Origin: JBELHR01 sp049606855 | GTDB taxonomy: Bacteria > Bacteroidota > Bacteroidia > Flavobacteriales > Flavobacteriaceae | Length of the DNA stretch: 17,542 bases | NCBI GenBank assembly: GCA_049606855.1 | Contig: JBMYVY010000020.1 | Coordinates: 1-17,542, forward strand | Reading direction: 5' to 3' | Shown here: piece after piece, positions 7,720 through 16,182 of the stretch | How positions within the stretch are numbered: position 1 is the first letter of the stretch | How the letters are laid out: every line of letters starts with the position of its first letter | Notes under the pieces: generated by a model | What the model saw: the letters and a program-made list of their open reading frames with translations, nothing else | Databases searched by the model: none | What the model was told of the DNA's origin: nothing | Translations under genes and position numbers: made by a program

Positions 7720-8825
7720 CCCAAAACCTCTTTTACAATTTTAATAATTGGACTCGGATCCAATCCATAACCACTAGGCAGACAAATTCCTCTTTTCCAA
7801 AGATCCTCCGCTACTCCACTGCCAAAAAACTTCATGTCTTTGCACAAAGGTTGCACATGCATGGGGCGCCAAACTGGTCTCGCTTCAATACCGTGTTCTT
7901 CTAATTTTTGGATCACCTTATCTCTCAGGTCTTCATTCGCGCATAAACCTGCAGTCAGCCATCGATTAGACCTGGCTCCTAAAGCTTCGGGTTGAAAGTC
8001 AATTAACTGCTCAAGTGCTGATTTATATTGTTCAAATATTCGACGTCTATCTGAGACCAACTCTTCCAAGTGCGGCAACATACCGACCCCTATTGCCGCT
8101 TGAATGTTAGATATTCTGTAATTATATCCAACTTCTTTATGTAAATAGCCCTTGGCGTCTTCCTTACTTTGTGTAGACCAAAATTTGGCTCTATCCCGCT
8201 GAGGCTTTAATTTTGAAATAAGCACTCCTCCACCAGCAGCAGAAATAATTTTATTCCCGTTAAAAGAGAAAACCGACTGATCCCCGAAACCACCAACAGG
8301 TATATTATCATATTTAGAACCTAGTGCTTCAGCTGCATCCTCCAATAAGGGGATTTGATACGAATCAGCAATGCTTCGGATTTCTTTTATTTTGAAAGGC
8401 ATTCCATAAATATGAACGGCAATGACGGCTTTTGGTTTGCGTCCCATACCCAAACAATAGTCTATAGCTTGGATGAGTTGTTCAGGATCCATGTTCCAAG
8501 ACTCTTTCTCCGAATCTATAAAAACCGGTACAGCTTGTTGATATAAAATGGGATTGACACAAGCGATAAAATTTAGTGATTGACATAAGACCATATCTCC
8601 AGCTTGAACATCCAAATTTTTAAGACCTAAATGAATTGCTGAAGTTGCAGAATTCAATGCTAAAGTAACATTCCCCTCCTTCTCAAAAAGAACATTCATT
8701 TCATTTTCGAACCGCTCAATATGTGGACCCGTAGTTGAAATATATCCTTCCCTCCAAAAAACATTCATCTGCTCATGTACAGATGGAAAGATTGTGGGTG
8801 GTGAGAGAAAGGTTCTTTTAATCAT
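7716..8825 (-). CDS. DegT/DnrJ/EryC1-family PLP-dependent sugar aminotransferase
   Basis: A 369-aa aminotransferase that probably moves an amino group, usually from glutamate, to the 4-keto (or 3-keto) group of a nucleotide-linked 6-deoxysugar in the cytoplasm. Visible marks are GYISTTGPHIERFE (27-40), the PLP-phosphate-binding NSATSAIHLGL (58-68), LLEDAAEALGS (160-170) with Asp163 contacting the pyridine nitrogen, and FSFNGNKII (187-195) with the Schiff-base Lys192, followed by a glycine-rich turn. The text resembles EpsN/PglE-type enzymes (CQSLNFIACVNP, VFIDSEKESWNMDP) more than PseC, but exact substrate cannot be fixed. It heads a two-gene unit with the short dehydratase and diverges from the Wzi gene across 58 bases. 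Confidence 0.92.
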   Translation of the reverse strand: MIKRTFLSPPTIFPSVHEQMNVFWREGYISTTGPHIERFENEMNVLFEKEGNVTLALNSATSAIHLGLKNLDVQAGDMVLCQSLNFIACVNPILYQQAVPVFIDSEKESWNMDPEQLIQAIDYCLGMGRKPKAVIAVHIYGMPFKIKEIRSIADSYQIPLLEDAAEALGSKYDNIPVGGFGDQSVFSFNGNKIISAAGGGVLISKLKPQRDRAKFWSTQSKEDAKGYLHKEVGYNYRISNIQAAIGVGMLPHLEELVSDRRRIFEQYKSALEQLIDFQPEALGARSNRWLTAGLCANEDLRDKVIQKLEEHGIEARPVWRPMHVQPLCKDMKFFGSGVAEDLWKRGICLPSGYGLDPSPIIKIVKEVLG

Positions 8826-8858
8826 AGCGCTAATTTAATGAAATACAAATTATTTAAA

Positions 8859-8866
8859 TACCTTTG
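8859..8866 (+). promoter_or_regulatory. Candidate -7 element for the Wzi gene
   Basis: TACCTTTG exactly matches TAnnTTTG and ends 17 bases before the ATG at 8884, but no TTG/TTTG is seen at the -33 distance. The same 58-base gap must also hold the promoter of the divergent aminotransferase gene; on that strand only ATAATTTG (8853 to 8846), a one-base mismatch, is visible. Confidence 0.35.
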
Positions 8867-8883
8867 ATTTGATTTAAACTTCT

Positions 8884-10266
8884 ATGAAAAGAATTACACT
8901 ACCACTATTTCTACTTTTCTTGACCGTTTCATTTGGTCAAGAGCAAGATTATTTTTTAAATCTTGAACTTAGCTCCGCTTTTTCTACTTCTGACTCACTG
9001 AGTTTCTGGCAAACCTCAGAACAATATGGAGGAATACCAGATCAAAATTACGGAATGGTCAAAATAGATTTAGGAAAAGAATTTAAATATCAAAGTAAAT
9101 GGGATTGGGGATTCGGAGCAGAAGGTTCGGCCTATACAGGAATGAATCAAAAAGCTTTTATGAATCAATACTTCGTTAAGGGAAGGTATAAAGGTTGGAT
9201 TCTTCAAGTTGGAGCCGAAAATATTGAAGAAAAATATAATGGCCTTAGCTCCAGTAATGGAAATATAGTCTTCTCCACCAACGCAAGAGCACTACCAGGA
9301 ATTATGTTAAGGACTGATGATTTTTTACAAGTATTTAAAAATTCACCAAACTTCGAAGCCAAGGCTTGGTATGGCGAATTCTTACTCAATGATCCGCGAA
9401 GTACTGAAGGTGCTCGACTACATCAAGCAGGTTTTGAACTCAAATTTGCAGCTAAGCAAAAAACAAGCTTTGTCATTGGAATGCATGATTATGCACAGTG
9501 GGGCGGGGTTTCCCCTCGATATGGAGATATGAATTATGGAGTCGAAGAATATTTAAGAATGGTTATGATGTTGCCTGGGGGGTCAGAAGCTTCTGAATCG
9601 GATCAGCTGAATGTTTCTGGAAATCATGTCGGACAATATTCCTTAAGAATTGAACATAAGGGAGACAAACTTAATTGGACTGGATATATCTCTCACATAT
9701 TTGAAGATGGTTCTGGAATGGGGTTTCAAAATTGGCCAGATAATTTATATGGAGTTTATGTTAATTTCAAGAAGTCAGAGGCAATTGTGGAATCTTTGAA
9801 CTATGAAATTACTTATACTGGAAACATGAGTGGATCTTATGATGGAGAAAATGGAGGAGGTAGAGATAATTATTTCAACAATGGAGCATATTTCTCAGGA
9901 TGGTCCTATTACGGTAAATCCATAGGAACACCTTATATGTTATTCGACATAGATGAAAATGGAGAAAGTCAAGGAGTGAAATATGGCTATAATAGATTAT
10001 TTGCAACTAATATTGGTCTAAATGGGACTATGTTCAATAAACTTCCTTACCAATTCAAAGGATCTTATGTGAATTATCTGGGATGGATTGGAGATGAGTT
10101 TGAGGTTAGACCCTATAATTTATCTCTATTATTTGAAACTAATCTGAACAACATACTTATAGTTGATCATTTAAATTTATCCTTAGGACTTAGTAGTGAT
10201 TTAGGGACGGTATATAAATCTAATTTCGGGGGATATTTCAAGTTGAGATATAAATTATTTCACTAA
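8884..10266 (+). CDS. Wzi-family capsule assembly outer-membrane protein
   Basis: A 460-aa protein with a Sec signal peptide (basic MKR, hydrophobic core, cleavage probably after Gly18 in SFG-QEQ) and alternating polar/hydrophobic strands ending in an aromatic C-terminus (FKLRYKLFH), as expected for an outer-membrane beta-barrel. Features recalled from the Wzi family are ARALPGIMLRT (134-144) and HDYAQWGG (201-208). In E. coli, Wzi is an outer-membrane lectin that holds capsule at the surface; Bacteroidota homologues are common in polysaccharide loci. The length is close to that of known Wzi proteins. Its stop lies 83 bases before the preferred start of the large dehydratase. The role in this polymer's surface attachment is inferred from family and context. 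Confidence 0.85.
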   Translation: MKRITLPLFLLFLTVSFGQEQDYFLNLELSSAFSTSDSLSFWQTSEQYGGIPDQNYGMVKIDLGKEFKYQSKWDWGFGAEGSAYTGMNQKAFMNQYFVKGRYKGWILQVGAENIEEKYNGLSSSNGNIVFSTNARALPGIMLRTDDFLQVFKNSPNFEAKAWYGEFLLNDPRSTEGARLHQAGFELKFAAKQKTSFVIGMHDYAQWGGVSPRYGDMNYGVEEYLRMVMMLPGGSEASESDQLNVSGNHVGQYSLRIEHKGDKLNWTGYISHIFEDGSGMGFQNWPDNLYGVYVNFKKSEAIVESLNYEITYTGNMSGSYDGENGGGRDNYFNNGAYFSGWSYYGKSIGTPYMLFDIDENGESQGVKYGYNRLFATNIGLNGTMFNKLPYQFKGSYVNYLGWIGDEFEVRPYNLSLLFETNLNNILIVDHLNLSLGLSSDLGTVYKSNFGGYFKLRYKLFH

Positions 10267-10323
10267 AACGAATAATTTATTCTGCATAAACCTGCAACTC
10301 TTATGATTTAACTTTTTTTTGGC

Positions 10324-10331
10324 TAAATTTG
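10324..10331 (+). promoter_or_regulatory. Candidate -7 element that decides the dehydratase start
   Basis: TAAATTTG is an exact TAnnTTTG match; the -33 region shows only an imperfect TTATG (10301-10305). A start point near 10335-10338 would leave the in-frame TTG at 10329 untranscribed, so the ATG at 10350 (or 10341) is the likelier start of the next gene. Confidence 0.4.
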
Positions 10332-10349
10332 CATTCAAATATGCAAATA

Positions 10350-12269
10350 ATGAAGTGGAAAAAAAGAATTATTCAAGTAGCTAAAAACAACACCCCGAGA
10401 TGGCTGGTACTATTGATTGATTTACATATTGTCTCAATTGCGTATTTTTGCGCCTTTATAATTCGAAATAATTTTGATTTCAATTTTAATTACAGTGAAT
10501 ATATTTTTGAAATCCCTCTAGTCATTATTATTTATTTTTCTTGCTTTATAATATTTTCATCTTATAAAGGAATTATAAGGCATACTGGGATTAAGGATGC
10601 TACATCTTTGTTAAATGCAAGTACGCTTGCCTTAGTTACTCTAGTAAGTTTGGTTTTAATTAACAAAACATACTTCGTCGTCAACAACTACCATTTATCT
10701 TTTTCAATAATTTTTATCCATTACATTCTTTCAATTAATTTACTGATAACAAGTCGTTTTTTGTATAAAAGGCTCTATGACTTTATTATTAACAATTCAC
10801 CTAGATCGAAAAGAACTTTAATTTATGGGACAGGTGAAACAGGGACGTTAACATTTAAAGTTTTAAATAATCTTAAAAAGTCAGATAAAAAAATTATAGG
10901 TTTTATTGATAATCACAAAACTAGAAATAGAAAGATCAATGGGCTGAAAGTATATCATGAAAGTTCAATAAATTTAGAATTCATGGAAGTTCTTCACGTT
11001 GACACCGTGATAATAGCGATAAATTCTATAACATCCCAAAGGCTTTTAGAAATATCAGACAACATAACTAAACTTGGAGTTGAAGTTCAAATTGTACCTT
11101 CAGCGAAAAAGTCGATTAATGGCGGCTTTGATGCGAATCAAATTAGGCCAGTAAGAGTCGAAGATTTATTAGGCCGAGCACCTATCCAACTTGCGAATCC
11201 AAATTTATCACAGGAATTAAAGGATAGAACTATACTTGTGACTGGTGCTGCAGGGTCCATAGGTGGTGAAATATCAAGGCAATTAGCAGAATTAGATTAT
11301 GGTAAATTAATCCTACTTGACCAAGCAGAAAGTGACTTGTATGACTTACAACAAAGTTTAATCAGAGATGGTAAGAAAAACATTATTGCAATAGTAGGAG
11401 ACGTCAGAAACTTAGAACGATTAGAATCTAAGGTGTTTAAAGCTCACCAACCTAAATACATCTATCACGCCGCCGCTTACAAACATGTTCCTTTTATGGA
11501 AGAAAACCCGTATGAGTCTGTACTAATCAATGTGTTTGGAACTAAACATGTGGCGGAATTAGCATCAAAATACGATGCTGTAAAATTTGTAATGGTGTCT
11601 ACCGACAAGGCTGTTAATCCTACAAATGTCATGGGAGCAACAAAAAGAATTGCCGAAATCCAAGTAAATCTTATTGCCCTAAATTCCAAAACTAAATTTA
11701 TTGTCACTCGCTTTGGAAATGTTTTAGGTTCTAATGGTTCTGTAATTCCACTATTCAAAAAGCAAATTGAAAATGGAGGTCCTCTTAGCTTAACTCATAA
11801 GGATATTACAAGATACTTTATGACTATTCCGGAAGCTTGTCAATTAGTTCTAGAAGCTGGGACCATGGGCCATGGAGGTGAAGTTTTTGTATTTGACATG
11901 GGAAAATCCGTTAGAATATATGATTTAGCAGTAAATATGATTCGTTTATCCGGCTTAAATTACCCTAATGATATTGACATAAAAATCACAGGCTTAAGAC
12001 CTGGAGAGAAACTATATGAAGAATTATTAAGTACAAAAGAAAACACAATTCCTACCCATAACAAAAAAATTCTAATAGCCAAAGTTAACCTACCTAAGAA
12101 TATTGATCTAGAGGTAGAGTTAAACGTATTGAAATCTATCTTAAAAAATCAAAACGATATGGGTTTAGTAAAACAAATGAAACTAATCGTTCCTGAATTT
12201 AAATCAAATAACTCGATTTATGAGAAGTTTGATAGAAACAAGGTGAAAGTTTTAAAATTGCCAAGTTAA
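10350..12269 (+). CDS. Membrane-anchored FlaA1/PglF/WbpM-type nucleotide-sugar 4,6-dehydratase
   Basis: A 639-aa protein with four transmembrane helices (about 18-39, 51-71, 88-110, 116-139), a first Rossmann-like domain (YGTGETG, about 159-165) and a C-terminal SDR dehydratase domain from about 290. The SDR domain shows TGAAGSIGGE (298-307), HAAAYKHVPFMEENPYES, STDKAVNP (417-424), Met428-xxx-Lys432 (VMGATK), RFGNVLGSNGSVIP and GLRPGEKLYEELL. Met in place of Tyr before the Lys is normal for the large WbpM/PglF class. The expected reaction is UDP-GlcNAc to UDP-4-keto-6-deoxy-GlcNAc at the inner face of the inner membrane, precursor of QuiNAc, FucNAc or bacillosamine. ATG at 10350 is preferred over TTG 10329, which lies within a -7-like promoter element, and ATG 10341; it places the conserved NTPRW 13 residues in. 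The decayed IS lies just downstream. Confidence 0.93.
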   Translation: MKWKKRIIQVAKNNTPRWLVLLIDLHIVSIAYFCAFIIRNNFDFNFNYSEYIFEIPLVIIIYFSCFIIFSSYKGIIRHTGIKDATSLLNASTLALVTLVSLVLINKTYFVVNNYHLSFSIIFIHYILSINLLITSRFLYKRLYDFIINNSPRSKRTLIYGTGETGTLTFKVLNNLKKSDKKIIGFIDNHKTRNRKINGLKVYHESSINLEFMEVLHVDTVIIAINSITSQRLLEISDNITKLGVEVQIVPSAKKSINGGFDANQIRPVRVEDLLGRAPIQLANPNLSQELKDRTILVTGAAGSIGGEISRQLAELDYGKLILLDQAESDLYDLQQSLIRDGKKNIIAIVGDVRNLERLESKVFKAHQPKYIYHAAAYKHVPFMEENPYESVLINVFGTKHVAELASKYDAVKFVMVSTDKAVNPTNVMGATKRIAEIQVNLIALNSKTKFIVTRFGNVLGSNGSVIPLFKKQIENGGPLSLTHKDITRYFMTIPEACQLVLEAGTMGHGGEVFVFDMGKSVRIYDLAVNMIRLSGLNYPNDIDIKITGLRPGEKLYEELLSTKENTIPTHNKKILIAKVNLPKNIDLEVELNVLKSILKNQNDMGLVKQMKLIVPEFKSNNSIYEKFDRNKVKVLKLPS

Positions 12270-12325
12270 TTATAGATCTAACCCCAATATTTCGGACACA
12301 AAATTAAATTGTAATTTTACCGAAT

Positions 12326-12596
12326 ATGAAACAAAGAAAATTCATCTCAAAACTTAAAACTAAAGTTGTTTTAGAGGCTCTAAAAAAACTCAACTACCGC
12401 TGAATTAGTACAAAAACTCGAACTACATCCTAACCAAATAAACACCTGGAAGAAAGAGTTTTTAAATGGTGCATAAGATGTTTTTGATTCTCCTAACTCT
12501 GCAAAGAGTGAAAAGGATCTGGAAAAGGATCGATTATTAAAGACAATTGGTCAGCTAAAAGTTGAAGTTGATTTTTTAAAGGACGTCTTGCGCTAG
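12326..12596 (+). pseudogene. IS3 orfA remnant (helix-turn-helix part of transposase)
   Basis: ATG at 12326 opens MKQRKFISKLKTKVVLEAL, then the frame is lost at the A-run near 12382-12390. The continuation in another frame, STTAELVQKLELHPNQINTW, is the typical IS3 OrfA helix-turn-helix. An in-frame TAA occurs at about 12476, before SEKDLEKDRLLKTIGQLKVE, the leucine-zipper-like region, which ends DFLKDVLR at the stop 12594-12596. At least two disabling changes are seen. Confidence 0.85.
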
Positions 12597-13438
12597 CACC
12601 TCTAGCCAAACGACGAAATATAATTGGCAAGAGTCTTACTGAATTAAGTATTGAAAAACAATGTTCTTTTCTGAGTGTTAGTCGTTCAGGTTTCCATTAG
12701 AAACCTAGAACGTAAAATGATTTTAATCTTGAACTAATGCGTTTAATGGACGCACATTATCTAAAAACATCCATACAAAGGAGCTAGAAGAATGCATACA
12801 TGGCCAACTTTGGAGAAAGCTTTTGATGTGAGTAAAAACCGCATAGAACGACTCTATTATAATGTTATGGGGTTATGTTCTTTCTTGCATGGGGTTCATA
12901 CTTCTAAGTGAAATAAAGATCATAAGGTATATACTTATTTATTGAGAGAATTAGAAATCATTAGAAAAAATCAAGTCTTGGCAACAGATATCACCTATAT
13001 TCCAATGAAAAAAAGATTCATATATTTAATAGTTATTATTGACTTAAACACACGTTTTTGGTCAATTGGAGGTTGCCCAACACCATCGACTCAAAATGGT
13101 GCGCGGAGTGTTTAAACGAATCTGCAGAGCTTCATGGTAAACCCGAAATTGTTAATACCTATCAGAGAGTTCAATATACTAGTGATGATTTTACTTCTGC
13201 TTTCCTAAACAAAGGAATTAAACTCAGTATGGATGGAAAAACGAAGGGCAACTGATTATGCTTTTATTGAAAGATTATGGAGGTTTGTTAAATATGAATC
13301 ATAAATGTAAATCCACCTGATGACTCTATTGCTCTATTCAGACAGCCAACTGCTTGTTTTCGCTACTTCAACCATCAAAGAAGGAATTCATCTATTAACG
13401 ATAAATTTCCTGTCCAAGAATATATGAGAACTGCTTAA
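12597..13438 (+). pseudogene. IS3 orfB remnant (DDE integrase-type transposase)
   Basis: Pieces in changing frames match the IS3 OrfB order: LAKRRNIIGKSLTELSIEKQ near 12605, RLMDAHYLKTS near 12740, ATDITYIPMKKRFIYL (first catalytic Asp at 12987-12989), and VNWRLPNTIDSKWCAE to LSMDGKTKG (open from 13058 to 13255). DYAFIERLWRFVKYE follows (catalytic Glu at 13269-13271), and the end is NDKFPVQEYMRTA with stop 13436-13438. The second catalytic Asp, normally in NTDQGSQYTS, is Tyr here (TAT at 13160-13162, NTYQRVQYTS). Frameshifts near 13052-13058 and 13250 and many stops between 12700 and 12960 show long decay. Confidence 0.88.
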
Positions 13439-13533
13439 TTACACCAAAATTTAAACTATTTGTCGAATTTAGAAGTCTCCTAATATGCAAAAGGTTACAC
13501 TATTAATCAAAATTCATTGGAAAAAGACAAATA

Positions 13534-14082
13534 TTAATTAATTGCATCACCTCTCCCTTTTCCAATAATAGTTAGAAAGATATAATAAAAATACATTTTT
13601 AAATTGAATGATGATGTCATATTAGAGTCAACCTCAGCTAATAATTTAGGAGTTGACATATCAATTTTCTTTATCTGGGCTAATCCTGTTATTCCTGGCT
13701 TTCGATCATAGACATTTAATTTATCTCTTTCAATAATTAATACTTTTTGATTAAAAAGATTTGGTCGTGGTCCAACTAAACTCATATCTCCTTTTAATAC
13801 GTTATAAAGTTGAGGTAATTCATCAATTTTAGACCTTCTCAAAAACTTACCTAATCCAGTTATGGAACTCTCAGATGCAAGATGGGAGGCCACCGACTTT
13901 GTGTCAATATGCATAGTTCTGAATTTGTACAAGATAAATGCTTTTTGATTTTTCCCCACCCTATTCTGTCGAAATATCGGTGATCCTAAATCAAAAAAAC
14001 CCAAAAGGAAAACAATTAACAGAATTGGAGATAAAAATAATAAACCAAAAAACGAAAATAAAATATCAAAAAAACGTGTCAT
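13534..14082 (-). CDS. Small PglC-type initiating phosphoglycosyltransferase
   Basis: A 182-aa bacterial sugar transferase that should move a sugar phosphate from a UDP-sugar to undecaprenyl phosphate at the inner face of the inner membrane, starting each repeat unit. It corresponds to the minimal catalytic form (PglC, C-terminal half of WcaJ). One hydrophobic, probably re-entrant membrane segment (5-30) is followed by SPIFRQNRVG (34-43), YKFRTM (52-57), the catalytic Asp87-Glu88 dyad in KIDELPQLYNVLKGDMSLVGPRP (85-107), and KPGITGLAQ (128-136). It is slightly shorter than the usual 200 or so. The gene lies 4 bases after the epimerase stop and is the last of the leftward AT-rich operon. The sugar is probably a 6-deoxy-HexNAc made by the neighbouring enzymes (inference). 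Confidence 0.93.
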   Translation of the reverse strand: MTRFFDILFSFFGLLFLSPILLIVFLLGFFDLGSPIFRQNRVGKNQKAFILYKFRTMHIDTKSVASHLASESSITGLGKFLRRSKIDELPQLYNVLKGDMSLVGPRPNLFNQKVLIIERDKLNVYDRKPGITGLAQIKKIDMSTPKLLAEVDSNMTSSFNLKMYFYYIFLTIIGKGRGDAIN

Positions 14083-14086
14083 AAAT

Positions 14087-15016
14087 TTAAATTAAAGAAG
14101 TTAAAGTTTTAATAAGACCTTGTCTGGATGTATACGGTAATTCTTTACCTATAACATTTATAATTTTTTTATTAGATACTATATATGTAGATGTCAATTT
14201 TTGAACAGTTGTCGAATTAAATGGTAATTTTAGTTTATCTCCCATATACTTAATAGCACTAATAAGAAATTTTGGAATATTCAATATTCTTGAATTTCGA
14301 TCTATTGAATCCGCAATTAAGGTAATAACCTCATTCATATTCAACGGCTCACTATCACAAATGTTATAGACTCCCCCAGCTATTCTCTTATCCAAAATAA
14401 TCTCTTTAATAATGAAGTTCAGATTATCAATTGATAAAAATGATTTCTTTGTATTATACTTTCCAAAGGGATATGGCACTCCATGCCTGATTAGTTTAAC
14501 CAAAAAATTCAAATTTCCTTTGTTACCTGTTCCATGAATCATTGTTGGTCTCAAAATAAATACTCTTTTACCTAAAGGTATTTTTTTACTCAAAATATAC
14601 TCTTCAGCTAATAATTTAGACTCTCCATAAACTCCTATAGGTTGCGGTGATATAGACTCATCTAATACACCACTAAAAGTATCCCTTACAGCCTTAACTG
14701 AACTCATAAAAACAAAAGTATCACAGGTACTTTTTAAAAATAAATCAAATAACATTTTAGTCAAATCAGTATTTACTTTAAAATATTCTTCTCTATTTGA
14801 TAAAGACTTTACATCACTTGCCATTGCAGCCAAATGTATGAAAACTGAAATGTCGTTAAAGTCTTCAACATCGATATTTGAATATGTAATATTACTATCT
14901 TTAGAGGCTACACGTGATACACCTGAAACATTATATTGATTCATTGTCGACCTTATACTAGAGATTAGATTCCGACCGACGAAACCACTAGCACCAGAAA
15001 TTAAAATTTTATCCAT
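14087..15016 (-). CDS. NAD-dependent sugar epimerase/4-ketoreductase (WbpV/WbpK-like SDR)
   Basis: A 309-aa extended SDR acting on a nucleotide-linked sugar in the cytoplasm. It has the cofactor loop GASGFVG (8-14), HLAAMAS (61-67), catalytic Ser105-Ser106 (FMSSVKA) and Tyr130-xxx-Lys134 (VYGESK), then LRPTMIHGTGNKGNL and a C-terminal substrate domain. Placed directly before a small phosphoglycosyltransferase and after a WbuB-like glycosyltransferase, it resembles the reductases that turn UDP-4-keto-6-deoxy-GlcNAc into UDP-QuiNAc or UDP-FucNAc. The large dehydratase at 10350-12269 would supply the substrate. The start overlaps the glycosyltransferase stop (TAATG, 15014-15018). Sequence alone cannot tell reductase from C4-epimerase. 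Confidence 0.88.
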   Translation of the reverse strand: MDKILISGASGFVGRNLISSIRSTMNQYNVSGVSRVASKDSNITYSNIDVEDFNDISVFIHLAAMASDVKSLSNREEYFKVNTDLTKMLFDLFLKSTCDTFVFMSSVKAVRDTFSGVLDESISPQPIGVYGESKLLAEEYILSKKIPLGKRVFILRPTMIHGTGNKGNLNFLVKLIRHGVPYPFGKYNTKKSFLSIDNLNFIIKEIILDKRIAGGVYNICDSEPLNMNEVITLIADSIDRNSRILNIPKFLISAIKYMGDKLKLPFNSTTVQKLTSTYIVSNKKIINVIGKELPYTSRQGLIKTLTSLI

Positions 15017-16182
15017 TATTTTAAATTTAAAATTGAGAAGGACATCTCTTTATTAATTGAACTCCTTGAGAAGGATTGAATAAAATTATTTCGAAAATAA
15101 TTTTTATATTCATAAGATTTGAAATGTGTTGCAAATATTTCTGTATTACCAGGAGGAAATAAAATATAATTCGATAAATTCTTTTCTATAAAATCCTTAG
15201 CATAGCCCGACACACCAGCTATTATTGGTTTATCAAAAGCACTATACTCAAATAACTTTGATGGAATAACTCTTTCAAATGCCAAATGTTTATTTAAATG
15301 AAGAAATAAAAAGTCAGCGTCTTCATAAATATTTAGGAGTTTATCTCTAGAAACAGGTGAGTTCATTTCAATATTCTTGATATTCATTTTCTGAATTGAA
15401 TCCAACAATTTTTGTTTTGCACCACCATCACCATAAATAATAAATTTTAAAGAATCCTTATACAGATCTGCTAATATAGGCAGTATTAAATGTAGACCTT
15501 GACCTTCACCTATATTTCCTGCGTAAACAACACTTTTTATCGAATTTATATTAGTTGATGAAGCTTTTCTATTCAAAAACAAATCATCAATACCATTTGT
15601 ATAAAATGAAAACTCACACTTGTTATATTTAGTAAAATATGAAGCAAATCCGCCGGAGACCAAATTGATGTGATTTGCATAGCTAAAAGTATAATTCTCT
15701 ATTGGTTTAATTATGGTGTTCAAACAAAATTTCATTATTGAATTGCCATATACATCAACGATACTTTCGCGAAAAATATCTCGTATATCTAGATATAATT
15801 TAGTTCTCTTTCTTCTTGCAATTACACTACCTAAAAAAGCTGTGAATAATCTAGAAGAGGAGGCGTATACTAAATCATAATCGGAATCTTTCACAAGTTT
15901 TAATACTTCTAAATAGAACACTATAAATGATTTAACCTGTCCAACTAATCCAGATTTATGCTTAGGAATTCTAATTCGATTTACCGTAACATTTTTTGTA
16001 AAGGACTTTTTATCATTAGCGTCAACAATATAAGAATTGTACCTATTTGGATGTGTGGTAATAACCTCTAAAGTAGAACCCTTTGGTAAATTATCTCTTA
16101 AGGCATGAAACAATGAAGAATTTCTGAATGAACCAGCGCATAAATCTGGTTCAAAATAATATGTTAAAAATAAAATTTTCAT
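15016..16182 (-). CDS. GT4-like glycosyltransferase, WbuB type
   Basis: A 388-aa cytoplasmic, probably membrane-associated GT-B enzyme that should add a sugar to a lipid-linked acceptor. The N-terminal domain begins MKILFLTYYFEPDLCAGSFR, the usual start of WbuB-like transferases, and contains DIRDIFRESI (132-141). The C-terminal donor domain has VVYAGNIGEGQGLHLI (218-233), IIYGDGGAKQKLL (248-260) and the donor-site segment ERVIPSKLFEYSAFDKPIIA (303-322), where the two acidic residues of the EX7E pattern are Glu303 and Glu312, eight apart rather than the usual spacing. WbuB is an L-FucNAc transferase in E. coli O26; that specificity is only a guess here. It overlaps the heparinase-like gene upstream (ATGA, 16179-16182) and the epimerase downstream by one base. 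Confidence 0.88.
   Translation of the reverse strand: MKILFLTYYFEPDLCAGSFRNSSLFHALRDNLPKGSTLEVITTHPNRYNSYIVDANDKKSFTKNVTVNRIRIPKHKSGLVGQVKSFIVFYLEVLKLVKDSDYDLVYASSSRLFTAFLGSVIARRKRTKLYLDIRDIFRESIVDVYGNSIMKFCLNTIIKPIENYTFSYANHINLVSGGFASYFTKYNKCEFSFYTNGIDDLFLNRKASSTNINSIKSVVYAGNIGEGQGLHLILPILADLYKDSLKFIIYGDGGAKQKLLDSIQKMNIKNIEMNSPVSRDKLLNIYEDADFLFLHLNKHLAFERVIPSKLFEYSAFDKPIIAGVSGYAKDFIEKNLSNYILFPPGNTEIFATHFKSYEYKNYFRNNFIQSFSRSSINKEMSFSILNLK

Larger units (their letters stand above)
12291..13467 (+). mobile_element. Decayed IS3-family insertion sequence
   Basis: About 1.18 kb, the normal size for an IS3-family element, containing broken orfA and orfB reading rightward. Imperfect terminal inverted repeats are suggested: 12291-12310 (TTCGGACACAAAATTAAATT) against the reverse complement of 13448-13467 (TTCGACAAATAGTTTAAATT); the exact ends and any target duplication are uncertain. 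Several frameshifts and stops, plus loss of a catalytic Asp, make it inactive. It fills the whole gap between the large dehydratase and the sugar transferase, where two polysaccharide gene sets converge. No other gene is seen in this stretch. Confidence 0.85.

Noticed and set aside
10278..10320. Possible terminator after the Wzi gene (CATAA/TTATG followed by a T-run)
   Set aside because: The stem is only 5 AT-rich pairs with a 12-base loop; too weak to call.
10329..10349. TTG at 10329 as start of the large dehydratase
   Set aside because: It overlaps the TAAATTTG promoter-like element, so it would not be transcribed from that promoter, and better ATG codons follow at 10341 and 10350.
11477..11758. 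Minus-strand ORF of 93 aa within the large dehydratase
   Set aside because: Antisense to the conserved SDR core (STDKAVNP to RFGNV), which explains its openness.
13058..13255. A 65-aa ORF as an independent small gene
   Set aside because: Its translation (VNWRLPNTIDSKWCAE and onward) is an internal piece of an IS3 OrfB, bounded by frameshifts.
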